This document shows, piece by piece, positions 24,363-36,503 of a DNA stretch of 64,000 nucleotides. The notes below the pieces were generated by a model. The model was given only the letters and a program-made list of their open reading frames with translations. It had not been told where the DNA came from and made no database searches. The first letter of the stretch is position 1, and every line of letters starts with the position of its first letter. The stretch lies in NCBI GenBank assembly GCA_015680905.1, contig CM027380.1, positions 10,310,001 through 10,374,000 on the forward strand, given 5' to 3'. Origin of the DNA: Coptis chinensis. Its lineage: Eukaryota; Streptophyta; Magnoliopsida; Ranunculales; Ranunculaceae. A program made the position numbers and the translations under genes.

Positions 24363-26300
24363 TCAGTAGTTGTTGTCCCATGTTTGGGGGGGCAGACGAA
24401 CTCCTTGACCTGGAATTTGTTGCCCTGGGAAACCTTGTGGCATCATTGGCGGTGGCCTAACTTGAGTACCTGGAGTGAAATTTGCCATTGTACCACTCCC
24501 AACTGGAGGTGGAGGTGGGACTGGAAGACTTCCACCAGGTGGCATAGGTCTAGGCCCATTTCCTGTATGCATAGGAGGCGGTGGCACAGATCCAGGTGGT
24601 GGGCCTCTAGTAGGATTTGGAGGAGGAGGTGGTGGCAGTGGCTTTGAGAAAACACCAGGAGCTTCTGTTCCAATCGCAACTGGAGCAGGTTGTGCCTCTG
24701 GTGGCTTAACCTTGAAGTACAACTGCAACTGCACATTCATCACACATGGACATTAGATTTTTATCAATGTAAATTCATTTAGAAGTCATACAGGTAAAAC
24801 ATAAAGAAATTCCAAGACAAACCGTGAACATCTTCGAATCTGGATCCCAATGAGTGAACAACTTCGATGATGACTTGTCAATCTCTATGCTAGGAAGCTG
24901 CTCGTGAAGAAACAAAAGGTAAAAATAGAACACAACAATAAATATCAAACAACGAAATCTGAAAGACAAAAATACTGCAGCATCAACATACCTTAAAAGC
25001 AATTATCTCATACGGATCTGCTGCAAACAGAAGATACTGATACCTTTTATCACATGATTCAATCCTCTGGCACCAAAGAGAAAAAAACACAAGTTTGTTA
25101 GATTCAAATTGTGACAGTACTTCCAGTAAGGTGCTTAGCACACATGCAAGAATGGTCAGAACAGCAATGCGCCGTCAATTAAAAGTAGACAAAAAGGACC
25201 AAAGGGAAAAGGAAATAAAAGAGAACAACAAGGACTGATATCATAATTTTTATTTTTTTACTTAAAAAAAAAAAGGTATAGCATATACCTGCTCATAAGA
25301 TGACATAAATCTGTGTCTTGGCTTTGTAAGATCTTCAATTTCAGGATACTCAATCTGCACATAACTCAAGGTAACAGCAAGTTAGTTTCCTACTAACCTT
25401 ATACAACCAACTAGTAACAGAGGCAAGCAACAGCTAAATGCAAAGAGTTTAAAACAAGAAAATGAAAAAGGTAAACAACAATCTATAATAATAATAGTAA
25501 ACCCTACTAATCAAATAAAAGATATCAACATAAGAGTTCTGAAGACCTAAATAATTAAAGAAAAAAGATAAACACCTGGAAGAGAAGAGACCGCTGCTTT
25601 GTCTCTGGATCAAATTGTTTAGTTACCCGGTAGCCAGGCCGCCCAATTTTGACTGCAAGTGAAAGAAAGAAGTCAAGATTATGTCATGGATACAAATAAA
25701 GGTTCATTCATGAACCACACAAGGGTTACAAGTAGACACCTACTAATGCTGACCAAATTTCTTGCACTAGGAATTATGACCTATAATCTCATTCTCGTCA
25801 CAGAAAATTGTATGTCAAATGTTGTACAACTAAGCCTAGCTTATTCTCAAGGAAGAGGGGGAAATGTCAGAAGCGTGGTAGGATCTCTATTTCCAAAACA
25901 CATTCAAATACAAGGGGACTCGTATTATCGCAGTCCCATAGCAGGTAAATAACTATTCTCAACATTTAATCATACACACTATTTCCCAACAATTCATTTA
26001 CTACTTTTCACCAAAAAAAAAGTATAACACCTATATTTCTACTCTCCTTTTCTCAATGTACACAAGTAAACTTCTTTCAAGCTATACATTAATTAGCATT
26101 CCAACCATAATATTGAAAATAAAGAAAATAATACTAGTTAAAAATAAAGGCAAACCTGATTTGCGAAGATTAACTTTACGCTTATGTGGCTGAGGTAAAG
26201 CCGGGGATTCTTTAGCTTCACGAGCAGCTCTTTTAGCTTCATTCTTTGCTCGAGAGCGTTCAGTCCCCAACTCAAAGGATACCTCTTATGATTATGCAAG
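24363..26300 (-). pseudogene. SF3A2 (splicing factor 3A subunit 2), 5'-truncated
   Basis: Exons on minus with good GT-AG joins at about 26156-26290, 25576-25652, 25289-25354, 24992-25066, 24823-24897 and 24363-24728. Read in order they give AKRAAREAKESPALP, VKIGRPGYRVTKQFDPETK, YPEIEDLTKPRHRFMSSYEQ, RIESCDKRYQYLLFAADPYE, IDKSSSKLFTHWDPDSKMFT, LQLYFK, and a proline-glycine-rich tail ending TWDNNY. This is SF3A2/SAP62 of the U2 snRNP. The C2H2 zinc-finger region that should precede AKRAAREAK is only faintly visible (TLHN near 26295), with frame breaks. The N-terminal exons are absent where organelle-like DNA begins. It is most likely a truncated copy; the alternative is a gene whose upstream exons moved. 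Confidence 0.82.
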
Positions 26301-26362
26301 GTCAAGTAATTTCGTAAAATAATCACTGAAAACAGTTGATCATTGAGGATAAAGAGCAGCAT

Positions 26363-29300
26363 GCTGAGATTTCCATGTCATAGCCCCACGAAAGAGCCTC
26401 CTCATAGCACTACTTCTCAGACATAGAGTTATTGGCTAAGAAAGCAGTCTATAGTTTTCAAGGGTAAGACGAGTGAAGTTTTCACAAGTAAACTACTTCT
26501 CTGCCCTTGCGGTGCAGTCTCCGTACTAGCGACTGAGCGTGAGTGGAAAGCCCTACTTCGTCTTGTTGTTAAGGAAGCCGCTGCTGGATCAACGCTAAGG
26601 GATGCTGGAACAGGCAAGGATCCTGGCACTAGTCTCGCTGCTGGTGATGGGTCTTTAACGGATGCAACTCTTTTTTGTTGTTCTGCCTCAACCGAATCAA
26701 CAGGATATACTGTTGGGGGTGGCTTTTTGGGAATAAAGGCTTTTCAATTTGATAAATCAATGGAAAGGTTGATGAAACGGAGGAAAAAAACAGGATCGAT
26801 GAACAGAAAAGGAAAGGTATATGCGCCATCCCCGTGCTGCTTGTTTCGACGGCAAGCCAAGCTATGGATCGGCCGGCTAAACAACAAAGACAGGGAGCAT
26901 TAAAGAGTACATTTTAGTAGCTGAATTGTGAACGTACCCCTACCCTCTTGCTTTGGCTGCTGCTGCAGGAGTTGCTGTGTGTGAGCGGATTTAGCTGAGC
27001 ATGACATGCTACCACCTAGGAAGTCGGACTAGAAGGAGGCCTAGGACGGAGTTGGAGACCATTAGCTTTGGGGGCCCCGGTCTTGGTGTATCCAACCATC
27101 GACTTCCTGCAGTCACGAAGGACGGCAGCGATGTACGGAATGCCCGGGCTACTGCCTATAATACCTTCAAGAATAGGGTTAGCAGTGAAAGAAAGAGCCC
27201 GGCATGAATTTCAGCATGAATATGAATAGCTGAGTCTACGAAAAGAGGGACCAGCCTCATCGTGGTGATTAGAGGACACCTCTGATCGTTCACCTCTAAT
27301 GTGACGCGTTCCCTCCCAATTATATGATCAACGGGATCAGTCGGCTAGAGAGCGGGGCTATTCTTCTTCCGGGGAGCCCTAAATATGTATTATTGGTCCA
27401 ACTTCTAATAAAAACGAATTTTCATCTGTTTCGTGTCTGTTAGAAGGTGTAAAATGCAATTTAAGGAAAGAGAATGTCAATGTAACTGGTTTTGTTGGAT
27501 TGTCCTAAGGAAATTTCCCCCTGTTAGCTTGATGCTTGACTTGACACTTTCTATATCTCTATCTGTAATGTTTAGTGAATTGCTGGATTGAAGATAGGGA
27601 ATGAAGCTGTCAGAAAGTCTTATTAACTGTCTTGAGTAAGTGCTCCTGGCTTAGGCTATCTTTGCTTGTGCCTGTGTATCCGGAAAATGAAAATGGATGG
27701 AATCCCGCAATAAGCAGAAAATGAATATGGAGGAAAGGAATCCCATATATGTCAATAAGAGATACTTTACACTGGAATTGATGACGGTTGGAGGTACCGG
27801 CGCGAGATCCCCCTAAGTATAATAAATGGAACGAAAGATTCCATAAATCTTTTCCTTAGTTTTTCCACATAATTCAATATTGAGAAATGAGTGGATTCTA
27901 GCATTCAATTCCTCCGGTGGACTTGTTGCGAGTCTATCTCGAACAAATTCCACCCAGCCCGCATCCTGACGAGGGAGACTCAGATACCCTTCAAGCAAGG
28001 CAAGGTCACTTCCTGTTGCTAAAACAGGGCATCCCGAAGAAAAAAAAAAGAATAAAAAATTAGGATTATTCAGGCGTTTGCCTCTTTGTTCAAAAGATAA
28101 AAATAGACGTGGTTGGTGGTTCTTACAATGTTCGTTCAATCCAGCTCTTCTTTTTCTTAACTTAAGGAGAGGGGGGAGAAAGACTTAGGACCTATGAACC
28201 GAACAACACAACAAACATGATGAAATGCAGAAGAATGAACGGGAGGCGTCGGAGGAAGGACTGACGAACTACTTACTTGTGTTTGGTTAACTACTTGAAA
28301 GACTTGGGGTTCTTTCTCGTAAGTGGTACACCTACACCCTGCACGCACACTCACTATATGTATATACGTATACGTTGATAGCCTTTCGAAAAAAGTACCT
28401 CTATCTCTACTACATACAGTTGTTTCAGGCCGAACAATAGCAAGGTATTAGGCCCAGATCCTATTATTGTTCGGGTAATGAAGCTACGCTTATTCAAAGC
28501 ATCGGCGAGAATGAGGCTGTCCAGTTCCAGAACCAATGCAAGCAACCCAAGAAAGAAGCAACAGCTTTCGCTGGCGTTGAAGCTCATCCCTTGCTTGTTG
28601 CCTCTCGGATCAAACAAGGACAGGAAGTCAAGCTCACCCGGGAGATAGGGGCCCATAAACAACCCACATTCCTGCCTCCGGTCGAAATGAGAAGAGGAAG
28701 ATATTTGATTCAAGGAGGGAAGTTCATTATCGATGCCCCGGTACCACCTCCCAATTATCCGAAGTTCAAGCATAGCAGATGGGGGAAGAAGAGAGGTATG
28801 AATTACGGCTCATCTTGCTTCAAGATGCACCTATAAACTAGGATAAGTAGCTCGACCAGTGAAGATCTCCTAGACAGAGGTGGATGGCATCAGGAGGAAA
28901 GGCAGATAGGGTTAACTAGAGGGAATTGATGGTCAAATAAACGCCGATGAAAGCTATCCGGCATTGGATGTCTCAGATCCGGCCGATCATGAGCCCTTTA
29001 ATATAATAAAGGGTTCTTCAACAGCAGGAAAGAATAGGCCAACTCGTTTGGTACTTATTTATAAAGGTGATTAAAGGGCTTCTCCTAACTCATCTTCCAA
29101 TCACGGATGGAGAGGGAGCCTAAGCGAAGGAAAACCTATCCATAGGAGATCATGCGTTATCCATTGGAGGAAATCAATGCCGAGGGGAAACGATAGGGGT
29201 CGGCCAATAAATTATTGTATTGATAATAAACATCGGGCTTTGCTAATCTTTAGATGCTCATTTCGACCAAACGGATCAAAAGCAGGATCGGTCGATTACC

Positions 29301-29640
29301 ACTTAGAACGACTACCGGAACCTCCCTTCACGGGCTTTCATCCTCGGGCAAGCATTTCCACGCTTCCTTTCATTCCCTTCCTCGCCGATAATCCATCGGA
29401 TAGATATTTCATTTTGTCTCCCTTGGCGACCTATCTCTCATAATATATTATCCGTCCCTTGATTCGACCGAAGATGGGTATCCGCCATCACCGGGCGGAC
29501 GGGCATTTCAAGTCTGCCTTATTTTCATCCGGGGCTGGCCTTATGCCAAATCGTGAGCGGATTATGCTTCGATTAAGCCTTATTTCGAGGGGTCCTTGGA
29601 TGGTAGTTCAATGCTACCGCCTGGGTGGGATAACCTCGGG
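26363..29640. other. Organelle-like (probably mitochondrial) DNA insert
   Basis: Composition changes sharply: more GC, few AT-rich runs, no intron or repeat signals, and restriction-like GC patches (for example around 27040-27140 and 29460-29640). This is the texture of plant mitochondrial intergenic DNA. Several frames of 60-140 codons exist (27813-28139 minus, 28354-28773 minus, 29177-29443 plus), but none is a mitochondrial gene I recognise with confidence. It lies between the SF3A2 truncation point and a CACTA end. A mitochondrial or mixed origin is inference from base texture only. Confidence 0.42.
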
Positions 29641-29948
29641 GAAATGAATTTTAATTTTTTTTTAAAATTAACTAACAACTTTGCAACGGTTACAAACCGT
29701 TGGTAAAAATTTTAACAAATTACCAACGCTTAAAAAGCGTTTGTGAAATAAAAAACCGTTGCAAAGGTTTTAAATATGTGTACGAAATAGTTATAATAAG
29801 CGTTGGAAATTTCTGTTTGCAACGCTTTTTAAGCGTTGCAAATATTTTCAACACTTTACCGACGCCATATTTGCAACGCTTAAAAAGCGTTGCGAAAATT
29901 ATTAGCAATGCTTTTTTGCCGTTGCAAATAGCCTGTTATGGTGTAGTG
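29640..29948 (-). mobile_element. CACTA terminus, opposite orientation
   Basis: Ends in TGTAGTG, so on minus it begins CACTACACCATAACAGGC. Inward there are many GCAACGCTTTTTAAGCGTTGCAA-type palindromes. Aligned without gaps to the end at 7566, the first 30 bases agree at 22 positions by hand count. AAA follows at 29949-29951, matching the AAA before 7566. Confidence 0.75.
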
Positions 29949-30151
29949 AAAGGTTATCTCTCATATTAGAGTGCCACATATGAGAGAGAAAAATCTCTTT
30001 TAGAGATATCTGCTTTAGTATATAGATAGTAGATATAAAGATATCGAACTTTTTAGAATTAGCACAAAGTGTTTTGCAAATATTGGAGTTTTGGGAAGGC
30101 TAAAAAAAATAGAGCCTAGAGGATATAGCTATAATATATATCTAAGGAGTA

Positions 30152-30555
30152 CAGGGCCGATCTTAGAAGTACATACTTATTTTAAGTTAAAATAAGTACG
30201 TAAGTAAAACTTCACTTAGAAAATGAATTCAAATATCATTTTTTTTGTAGATATAACATATTTACCATAAAGATCGTCTCCACAAAATTTCAGCTCATTT
30301 GGAAACCTCAAACCTAAATAAAAATTGATCTCATCTTTAAGAAGAAATCTAACGGTTCAGAAATGTCGAGGTTTTGCAATCATATTTTATCTAGGTTAAA
30401 TGTTTCCAAATGAGCTAAAATTTTATGGAGATAATCTTTATGGTGAATATATCATATCCACAAAAAATTACGTTTGAATTCATTATCTAGGTAGAGTTTT
30501 ACTTACGTACTTACTTTTAACATAAAATAAGTATGTACTTCTGATATCGGCTCTG
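30152..30555. mobile_element. Foldback MITE with long inverted repeats, TA target
   Basis: Starts CAGGGCCGATCTTAGAAGTA and ends in the inverse with few mismatches. The arms extend through AAGTACATACTTATTTTA and most of the element, so it would fold into a hairpin of nearly 200 bp. TA lies on both sides (30150-30151, 30556-30557), fitting a Tc1/mariner-like or foldback element. Confidence 0.85.
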
Positions 30556-30565
30556 TATATACACA

Positions 30566-30969
30566 GCCCGGCTCCTAAAAGGACCTTAAATAAGTACAAA
30601 ATCTATAACAACCCACAACTTCACCTGCAAAATGATTTAAAACCTAATCTTTTGTACATATGATCTACTAACCATAAAGAACATCTCTACAAAAATTCAA
30701 CTCGTTTGATATCCTCTAACTTAGATAAATATTGTTGTCCACTTTTGAAAAAATATCTAACGATCTAGAAATATCTAGTTTTTGCAATCATCTTTTGCCA
30801 ATGTTAAAAATTGTCAGACAAATTGAATTTTTGTAGAGATATTATTTGTGGTTAGTAGATCATATCCACAAAAAATTAGGTTTTAAATCATTTTATAGGT
30901 GAAGTTGTGGGTTGTTTTAGATTTGGTACTTAGTTTGGTACTTATTTAATGTCCTTTTAGGAGCCAGAC
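30566..30969. mobile_element. Second foldback MITE, adjacent
   Basis: Left arm GGCTCCTAAAAGGACCTTAA and right arm are inverse with few changes. Inner arms share ACCATAAAGAACATCTCTAC-like blocks. The internal sequence resembles that of the element at 30152-30555, so the two are distant relatives lying only about 10 bp apart. Confidence 0.75.
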
Positions 30970-30974
30970 ATTTT

Positions 30975-31307
30975 TCTAACTCTCTTAATATTCCACATCA
31001 TCAACTCCTATTAAAATGAGAATTACTCTCCTATTGAAAAGAGAAATTATAGCCTTCTAATTAAAATGGGAATCTTTCTCCTATTATAATGGGAATTCAT
31101 CCCCCATTGAAATAGAAAAATCTAGCACTTCTAATTAAAACGAGAATCTTTCTCCTATTATAATGGGAATTCATCCCCTATTGAAATAGAAAAATCTAGC
31201 ACTTCTAATTAAAACGAGAATCCTTCTCCTATTAAAAACGAAAATCACACTTCTAAATTAAAACGGGATCCCTCCCCAAATAAAAAAATGGGTTTTTAAA
31301 ACTTAAT
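30975..31307 (+). repeat. Helitron-like repeat unit, left part
   Basis: Contains the TTCCACATCATCAACTCCTA block and repeated CTCCTATTAAAATGGGAAT modules also present at 39105-40320. It is the left half of a unit split by the MULE at 31317-38924. Confidence 0.7.
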
Positions 31308-31754
31308 TGAAACAACAGAGAATGGGCCTGAAGCCCAATGTTCCAATTTAATTACGAAAAAAAGACACTTTTCTGATTATGTCAAAAGCTCACCCGGTCC
31401 ATTTGTTTGTAATATTACAAATTTGTCCCTTAAACAGAAATCAAAATTAGACAAATAGATAAAAAAAAAAAAAAAAAGAAAGAAATACGCCAATACCAAT
31501 TAGATTGCAAACAAAAAACCCTAGTTCCCTTAAATTAAACCCAAATTTCAAAATGAATAACCGTAATGAAGAAAAAAGTAACGATTCAAATGATCATGTG
31601 CAAACAAACACAAAATCTACTCCAAAAAAAAAAGACAACCATACGGCAAAAAGGTTAGAACCCAAATTTCATTGATAGTTTCACCATTTTGATATACTAG
31701 GATTTTCATTTTATGAAAAATTGGAATAAATTAGTTAAAACGTGTTGAATGTAT

Positions 31755-34700
31755 TCACTACAACATGAGTAACATGAGTGTTGCATCTAATATACTATGG
31801 TTGATTTGCACTATCACTCACCACTGCAATATGGATGTTGCACTGTTAAATCCCAATGCAACATAGATGTTGCAGTGTCAATCCCACTTCAACATGAGTA
31901 TTTGGGTCTAATACAACATGAGTGTTGTTTGAGGTTTAAATTGGTGATGTTTGTTTGAGTTTTGAGGCATATTTTCCACTGAAACATCTATGTTACAGTA
32001 AAAAAAGCAATGCAACATGAATGTTGCAATGGAAATTTGTTGAAATAAGCTACTAAATCTTTAATTTTCTTTCAGTTTATGCTACAAGGGAAGGTCAATG
32101 TTGTTGGAAAATCTAAATCTAAACTGAGCCTTCCCAAACGAAGTAAGGATACAACTACATCAACAAGTGTAAACCCAAAAACAAAAGGCAAAGAAAAGAT
32201 AGAGGAGAATGATAAACAAAATTTGGTGAAAATTGAGTTGTTGAGTTATAGGTCAAGTTTGAAGTCAATGGTTGAGATTGTGGATTTGATTAGAGGCGAC
32301 ATAATAGAAGTGCATAAGGAAAAAATGATGGATACACCATTTGCAAGTCTTTTTAGTGTCTTTATTGATAATAGGTTGAATGTTAAGACTACAATAAAAG
32401 AAAACATTGATGTTTGTTCAGGTTTGGAGACATACTCGGGAGTAGATGATGAGTTTCGTGTTGGGGGTAAGATTGTTAGATTTACTCCGAAAGACGTTAC
32501 ATTGATTTTTGGGTTGCCTTTGAAAGGGGAAACTGTGGTGTTGTATCCAAAAAGTGTAGGAAAGAGTAACAAGTCGGAGTTTATGAAGACTTACTTTGGA
32601 GGAAAGGACAAAATCAAATCGTTAGGAGTAAAAAATGAGATTACAAGTGTTGTAAAGAATATTGGGATGGAAGACGATTTTGTGAGGTTGATGTCCCTAT
32701 ACTTGACTACGACAATCTTCTTCCCGAACCCAACAAGAATCAATTGGTCGTTTGTTCCACATATTGAAGATTTGAATGGGATGAGAAGAATCTCGTGGCT
32801 GAAAGTAATCCATGCAGAGTTGATGGATCAGATAAGACGTAAAAGGAACAAGCTTTCGACGGTTTTTGGTTGTGTGGTTGCACTTTTGGGAGGTTTAGTT
32901 TTGTTTTGCAAATGAATTCTATTTCTAATACAATTCCTTTTGCTAATATTTTTTTTTCAAATTGCAATATTGGTTGTGTGAGCATATAAAGATAATCACA
33001 CCAATAAATGGATTTGAATCTGCCGAGCCTAAAGTTTGTAAGTGGAGCTTGGACGTACTCCGAGAAGCAATAGAGAAGTGTCCTCTAAAGGATATGGGTC
33101 CTGAAAATGTAAGTCTCTTGATTTTGTCTAATTCCACTAGTACTGCATGTGAGTTACTACAACATAGATGTTGCACTATGAGTTACTACATCAACATGGA
33201 TGTTGCAGTGTCCAATTCCACTGCAACATGGATGTTGCACTGTCCAATTCCACTGCAACATAGACTGCAACATGGATGTCGCGACTGTGAGTTACTACTG
33301 CAACATGGATGTTGCACTATTACATTGACATCAAATTAATGAGATTGCATGTTAGTTTTGAATCTTAACTGTGTTTTTTGTGCACTATCTTCAGGTATTA
33401 GTCGAATTGGGCACTAAATCAAACAAGGAGGAAAAATTGTTAGATCTCAACTTCAAAGTTGAAAGAGAAGTTGTTTCAAACAAAGAAGCCATGCTAATTG
33501 AAAATGAAAATCTAAAAAGGTTAATTGATGAATTGAAATATAATCAGAAGAAGGACAAGGAAGATATCGAAAATCTCAAGAAAGAGGTTCAAGTTTTGGA
33601 TAAGGAGAATACGAGGTTGAAAGAGGAGAAGAGCGAGTTGTTCAGTGATACTTTTATAGATAATGAGAAGCAATTAGAGATAATTATGCAGTACGATGAT
33701 AGTGTCATGCAAACTGAAGAAGAAAATGAGATTAGCAAAAGAGGGCTAGAAACAAAAAAGAATGAAGAAATAGGTTCATTGGTCAAAAGGGTAAATAAGA
33801 TAACAATGTTGGAAACAAGAAAGGAGAAAAAAACCTGAGGGCGGTGATAACAATAGCCCCAAAAAGAGGAGAAAGGCAGAGAAAATAGAAGTGGATGCCA
33901 AACCTATAATTGTGGATGACTGGCCTACTCCAATAGTGGACCCAGTGTCATTAAAAATGTCTGATGTCACTACAAGCATGGCATGGCCTTATTTGGAGAA
34001 GAAAAAAAAAGAAGATGGTTAAACAGTTTTTCAAGAATGCAAAACCAGAGTAAGTAACAAAGCTTAAAAACTACTGCTTTTGTTGATGTGTTATACTGGT
34101 GCGTGCGACACTTAATAAATTGTTTTTTCTTTCCTTTTTGTTTATTTTGCAGTACTACAACATGGGAAGATGAGTGGAAAGAGTTAACACTCAGTGCAAC
34201 GATGGTTATGGACCTCATGTTGGGGAAATTCGTAGATAGTCAGGTAAGGATAACAATTATAGCCTCACTACTAGCTAGAATTTGATTAGGCTCAATAGCA
34301 AACATGTAGATAAGTTTTGTTTTGCATTGGATATCCCAATGCAACATGAATGTTTCTCTGCTACCTCACATGGCAATATGGTTGTTGCACTGTTACAGTG
34401 GCATCAAATTAATGAGATTAATATGATAATTAGATGTTAATGATTCTTAGTTTTTCTCTGCAAATCATTAATTGGTATGGTCGATATTTGCAAAGAAATG
34501 TCAAGGGAGCTGAAAAAAAGATATTTTTCTTCGATTCTTGTCTTTGGGTAAAGTTTGAACTTGTACTATCCTTTATTCTCTCCAAACATTATTTTACAAG
34601 GAGTGCGTCTAACTTCATATTTTCATTTGTATTCAAGACCTATGTAAGAGATAATCTCACTGCAAGTGTGGAATCACACTTGATTTTCGAGATAGAGTTT

Positions 34701-36205
34701 TTGGGCGACGACATCATCTTATGCTTTTTCCCCATGATTCATGGAAAATACAAGAACGACAAAGTGGAAAATCATTGGACTCTACTCGTTTATAACATAA
34801 TCTCAGACAAATGGGCTCACTACAATTCAATATTTCCAAGAAACAAAGAAGACATTTGCTTACAAGATGCAGAACAATTGGTGAGTTGACCTTAAATTTT
34901 GAAATGTAAAGTTGAATTGTGTTATCTAGTATCTAAATGATTGATTTCACTTATATTGCAGCAAATCTGTGTGACGCAAGCGATGAATGACAAAAGGCGT
35001 ATGGAATGCTTAAAATTAATAAACCCTAAGCCAACGATAAAGTCTGCAATTTGCACACAACAAGATCTAGAGTCGTAAGTGACTAATGAATTACTTGGCT
35101 TATAACTTCTATTGTTAAATTTTGATGTAGAGTCGTAAGAGAAAAGCTACTTGTGCCTTGGAGTAGTATGAATGTTGCAATAACTATTCTTAATTTTTTA
35201 TGTGGCAGGGCTGATTGCGCACTCTACATGTGTCTCTTCATGGAAACTTTGGCAGCCAAGGGACAAATGCCACATGCAGTAGAAAAGGAAGCTATGCATC
35301 GCGATCGGACGTCCAAGGCATACAAAATTTTGTCTGACAAACCATGTTGGGTGCCGAAATCTTAATGCAACATGAATGTTGCACTGTTACCTCATAGTTA
35401 TTTTGGTCTCGTTGTTAGCTAGCTAGTATCGTAGTTATTCGGGTCGTGGCTGTAGGGTCCTCTATCTGCACATTTTATGTAAAATTTCTTATGAATCATG
35501 TGTATCTATTGAACCAAATTTTGTTAAGATTTGCTACAGATAATGGCATTTTATAAATTCTTATGTATACGTATCTTGAAAAGCCTCAATGAGACCATTA
35601 ATGAACACCAAAATTTATTTTGGGACTTCACTTGTAACAAAATCATTTTTCATTGTCAATGGTCTCAAGCATGTGATGGTTGGCTTGTTCTTAAATGCTA
35701 GTATCATATGTATGTTCATGTTGAATACCTGCTTATCAGCCAGTTACTTCCTAAATTCCAAGTTTCTAACAAATGGATTTAGCTATGTCTGCATTATGAA
35801 TACATGATTCCAAACACAAAAACACCAAGTTTAAAAGGAAACATCAAACTATGTAGTTGTAATACATAGCATGACACATGTAAAATGGAGAAGTCTCATT
35901 TAAAATAGATGGGTTCAGTAAGTCTCATGCATTACGACTGCAACATGAATGTTGCACTCTCAATTACATTTGCATGCGCAACAGACTGCAACATGAATGT
36001 TGCACTCCTTTAAAAGAGATAGGTTTAGTAAGTCTCACGCATTACGACTGCAACATGAATGTTGCACTCTTAAATACGACTGCAACATAAATGTTGAACT
36101 CTCAAATATGATTGCAATAGACTGCAATATGAATGTTGTACTATCAATTACGACTGCAATATGAATGTTGCATTGTCAATTACGACTGCAACATGAATCA
36201 TTTTA
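31755..36205. repeat. Dispersed palindrome TGCAACATGNATGTTGCA
   Basis: About twenty copies, exact or with a few changes, occur only inside this MULE: clusters near 31760-32025, 33145-33320 and 35935-36200, and singles near 34340, 34375 and 35365. Most are followed by CTGT or CTCT and are spaced irregularly, often 20-70 bp apart. Each is itself an 18-bp inverted repeat. They fall in introns and the intergenic gap, not in the conserved coding parts. Confidence 0.88.
32079..35365 (+). pseudogene. Ulp1-like cysteine protease gene of MULE
   Basis: Multi-exon gene. Exon 32079-32915 encodes a conserved plant-transposon N-terminal region with VGGKIVRFTPKDVTLIFGLP. A short exon near 32968-33108 follows. 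A coiled-coil exon (33399-33838) is rich in Lys, Glu and Leu heptads and ends at a one-base shift in an A-run near 33832, after which PKKRRK (nuclear signal) can be read. The C48 protease domain lies in 34434-35365. It has FFFDSCLW, the catalytic His in NHWTLLVY, HYNS where Asp or Asn is expected, the oxyanion Gln in CTQQ, and the Cys in ADCALYMC, restored by a clean splice from 35074 to 35209. Such proteases cleave SUMO-like modifiers; their role in MULEs is unknown. The A-run shift and a missing acceptor before 32968 suggest decay. A possible upstream exon (31553-31653) is out of phase. Confidence 0.78.
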
Positions 36206-36503
36206 CATACTATAAATTCCATTATAACAAATGAAAGATAAAACAAACCGACTAGTGAATAATCTCAAATGAGTATCAACATTCAATAAAAGTATACAAT
36301 GAGTATCAATTTCTCATTAATAAATGTCAGAAGACCAAACTTAAAAATCTCAATTAAGATAACAAAAAAAAATATGGTTTGTCGAGAACATTGAAACTGA
36401 TCAGAGACTAACGAATCACACCGGTGCTTTCAATTCATTTCTTCTTGGGTCTACCAGGACCAATCTTCAAACTACACGGATAAACCGCAGGAGAATCAGG
36501 CAT

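Noticed and set aside
24475..24756. Plus-strand glycine-rich ORF
   Set aside because: It is the shadow of the proline-rich SF3A2 C-terminal exon on minus.
27813..28139. Mitochondrial ribosomal protein gene
   Set aside because: The frame looks organelle-like but no conserved motif could be tied to a named gene.
33145..33320. CRISPR-like array of short palindromic repeats
   Set aside because: Spacers are irregular and partly repeated, copies are dispersed through a plant MULE, and no cas genes exist.
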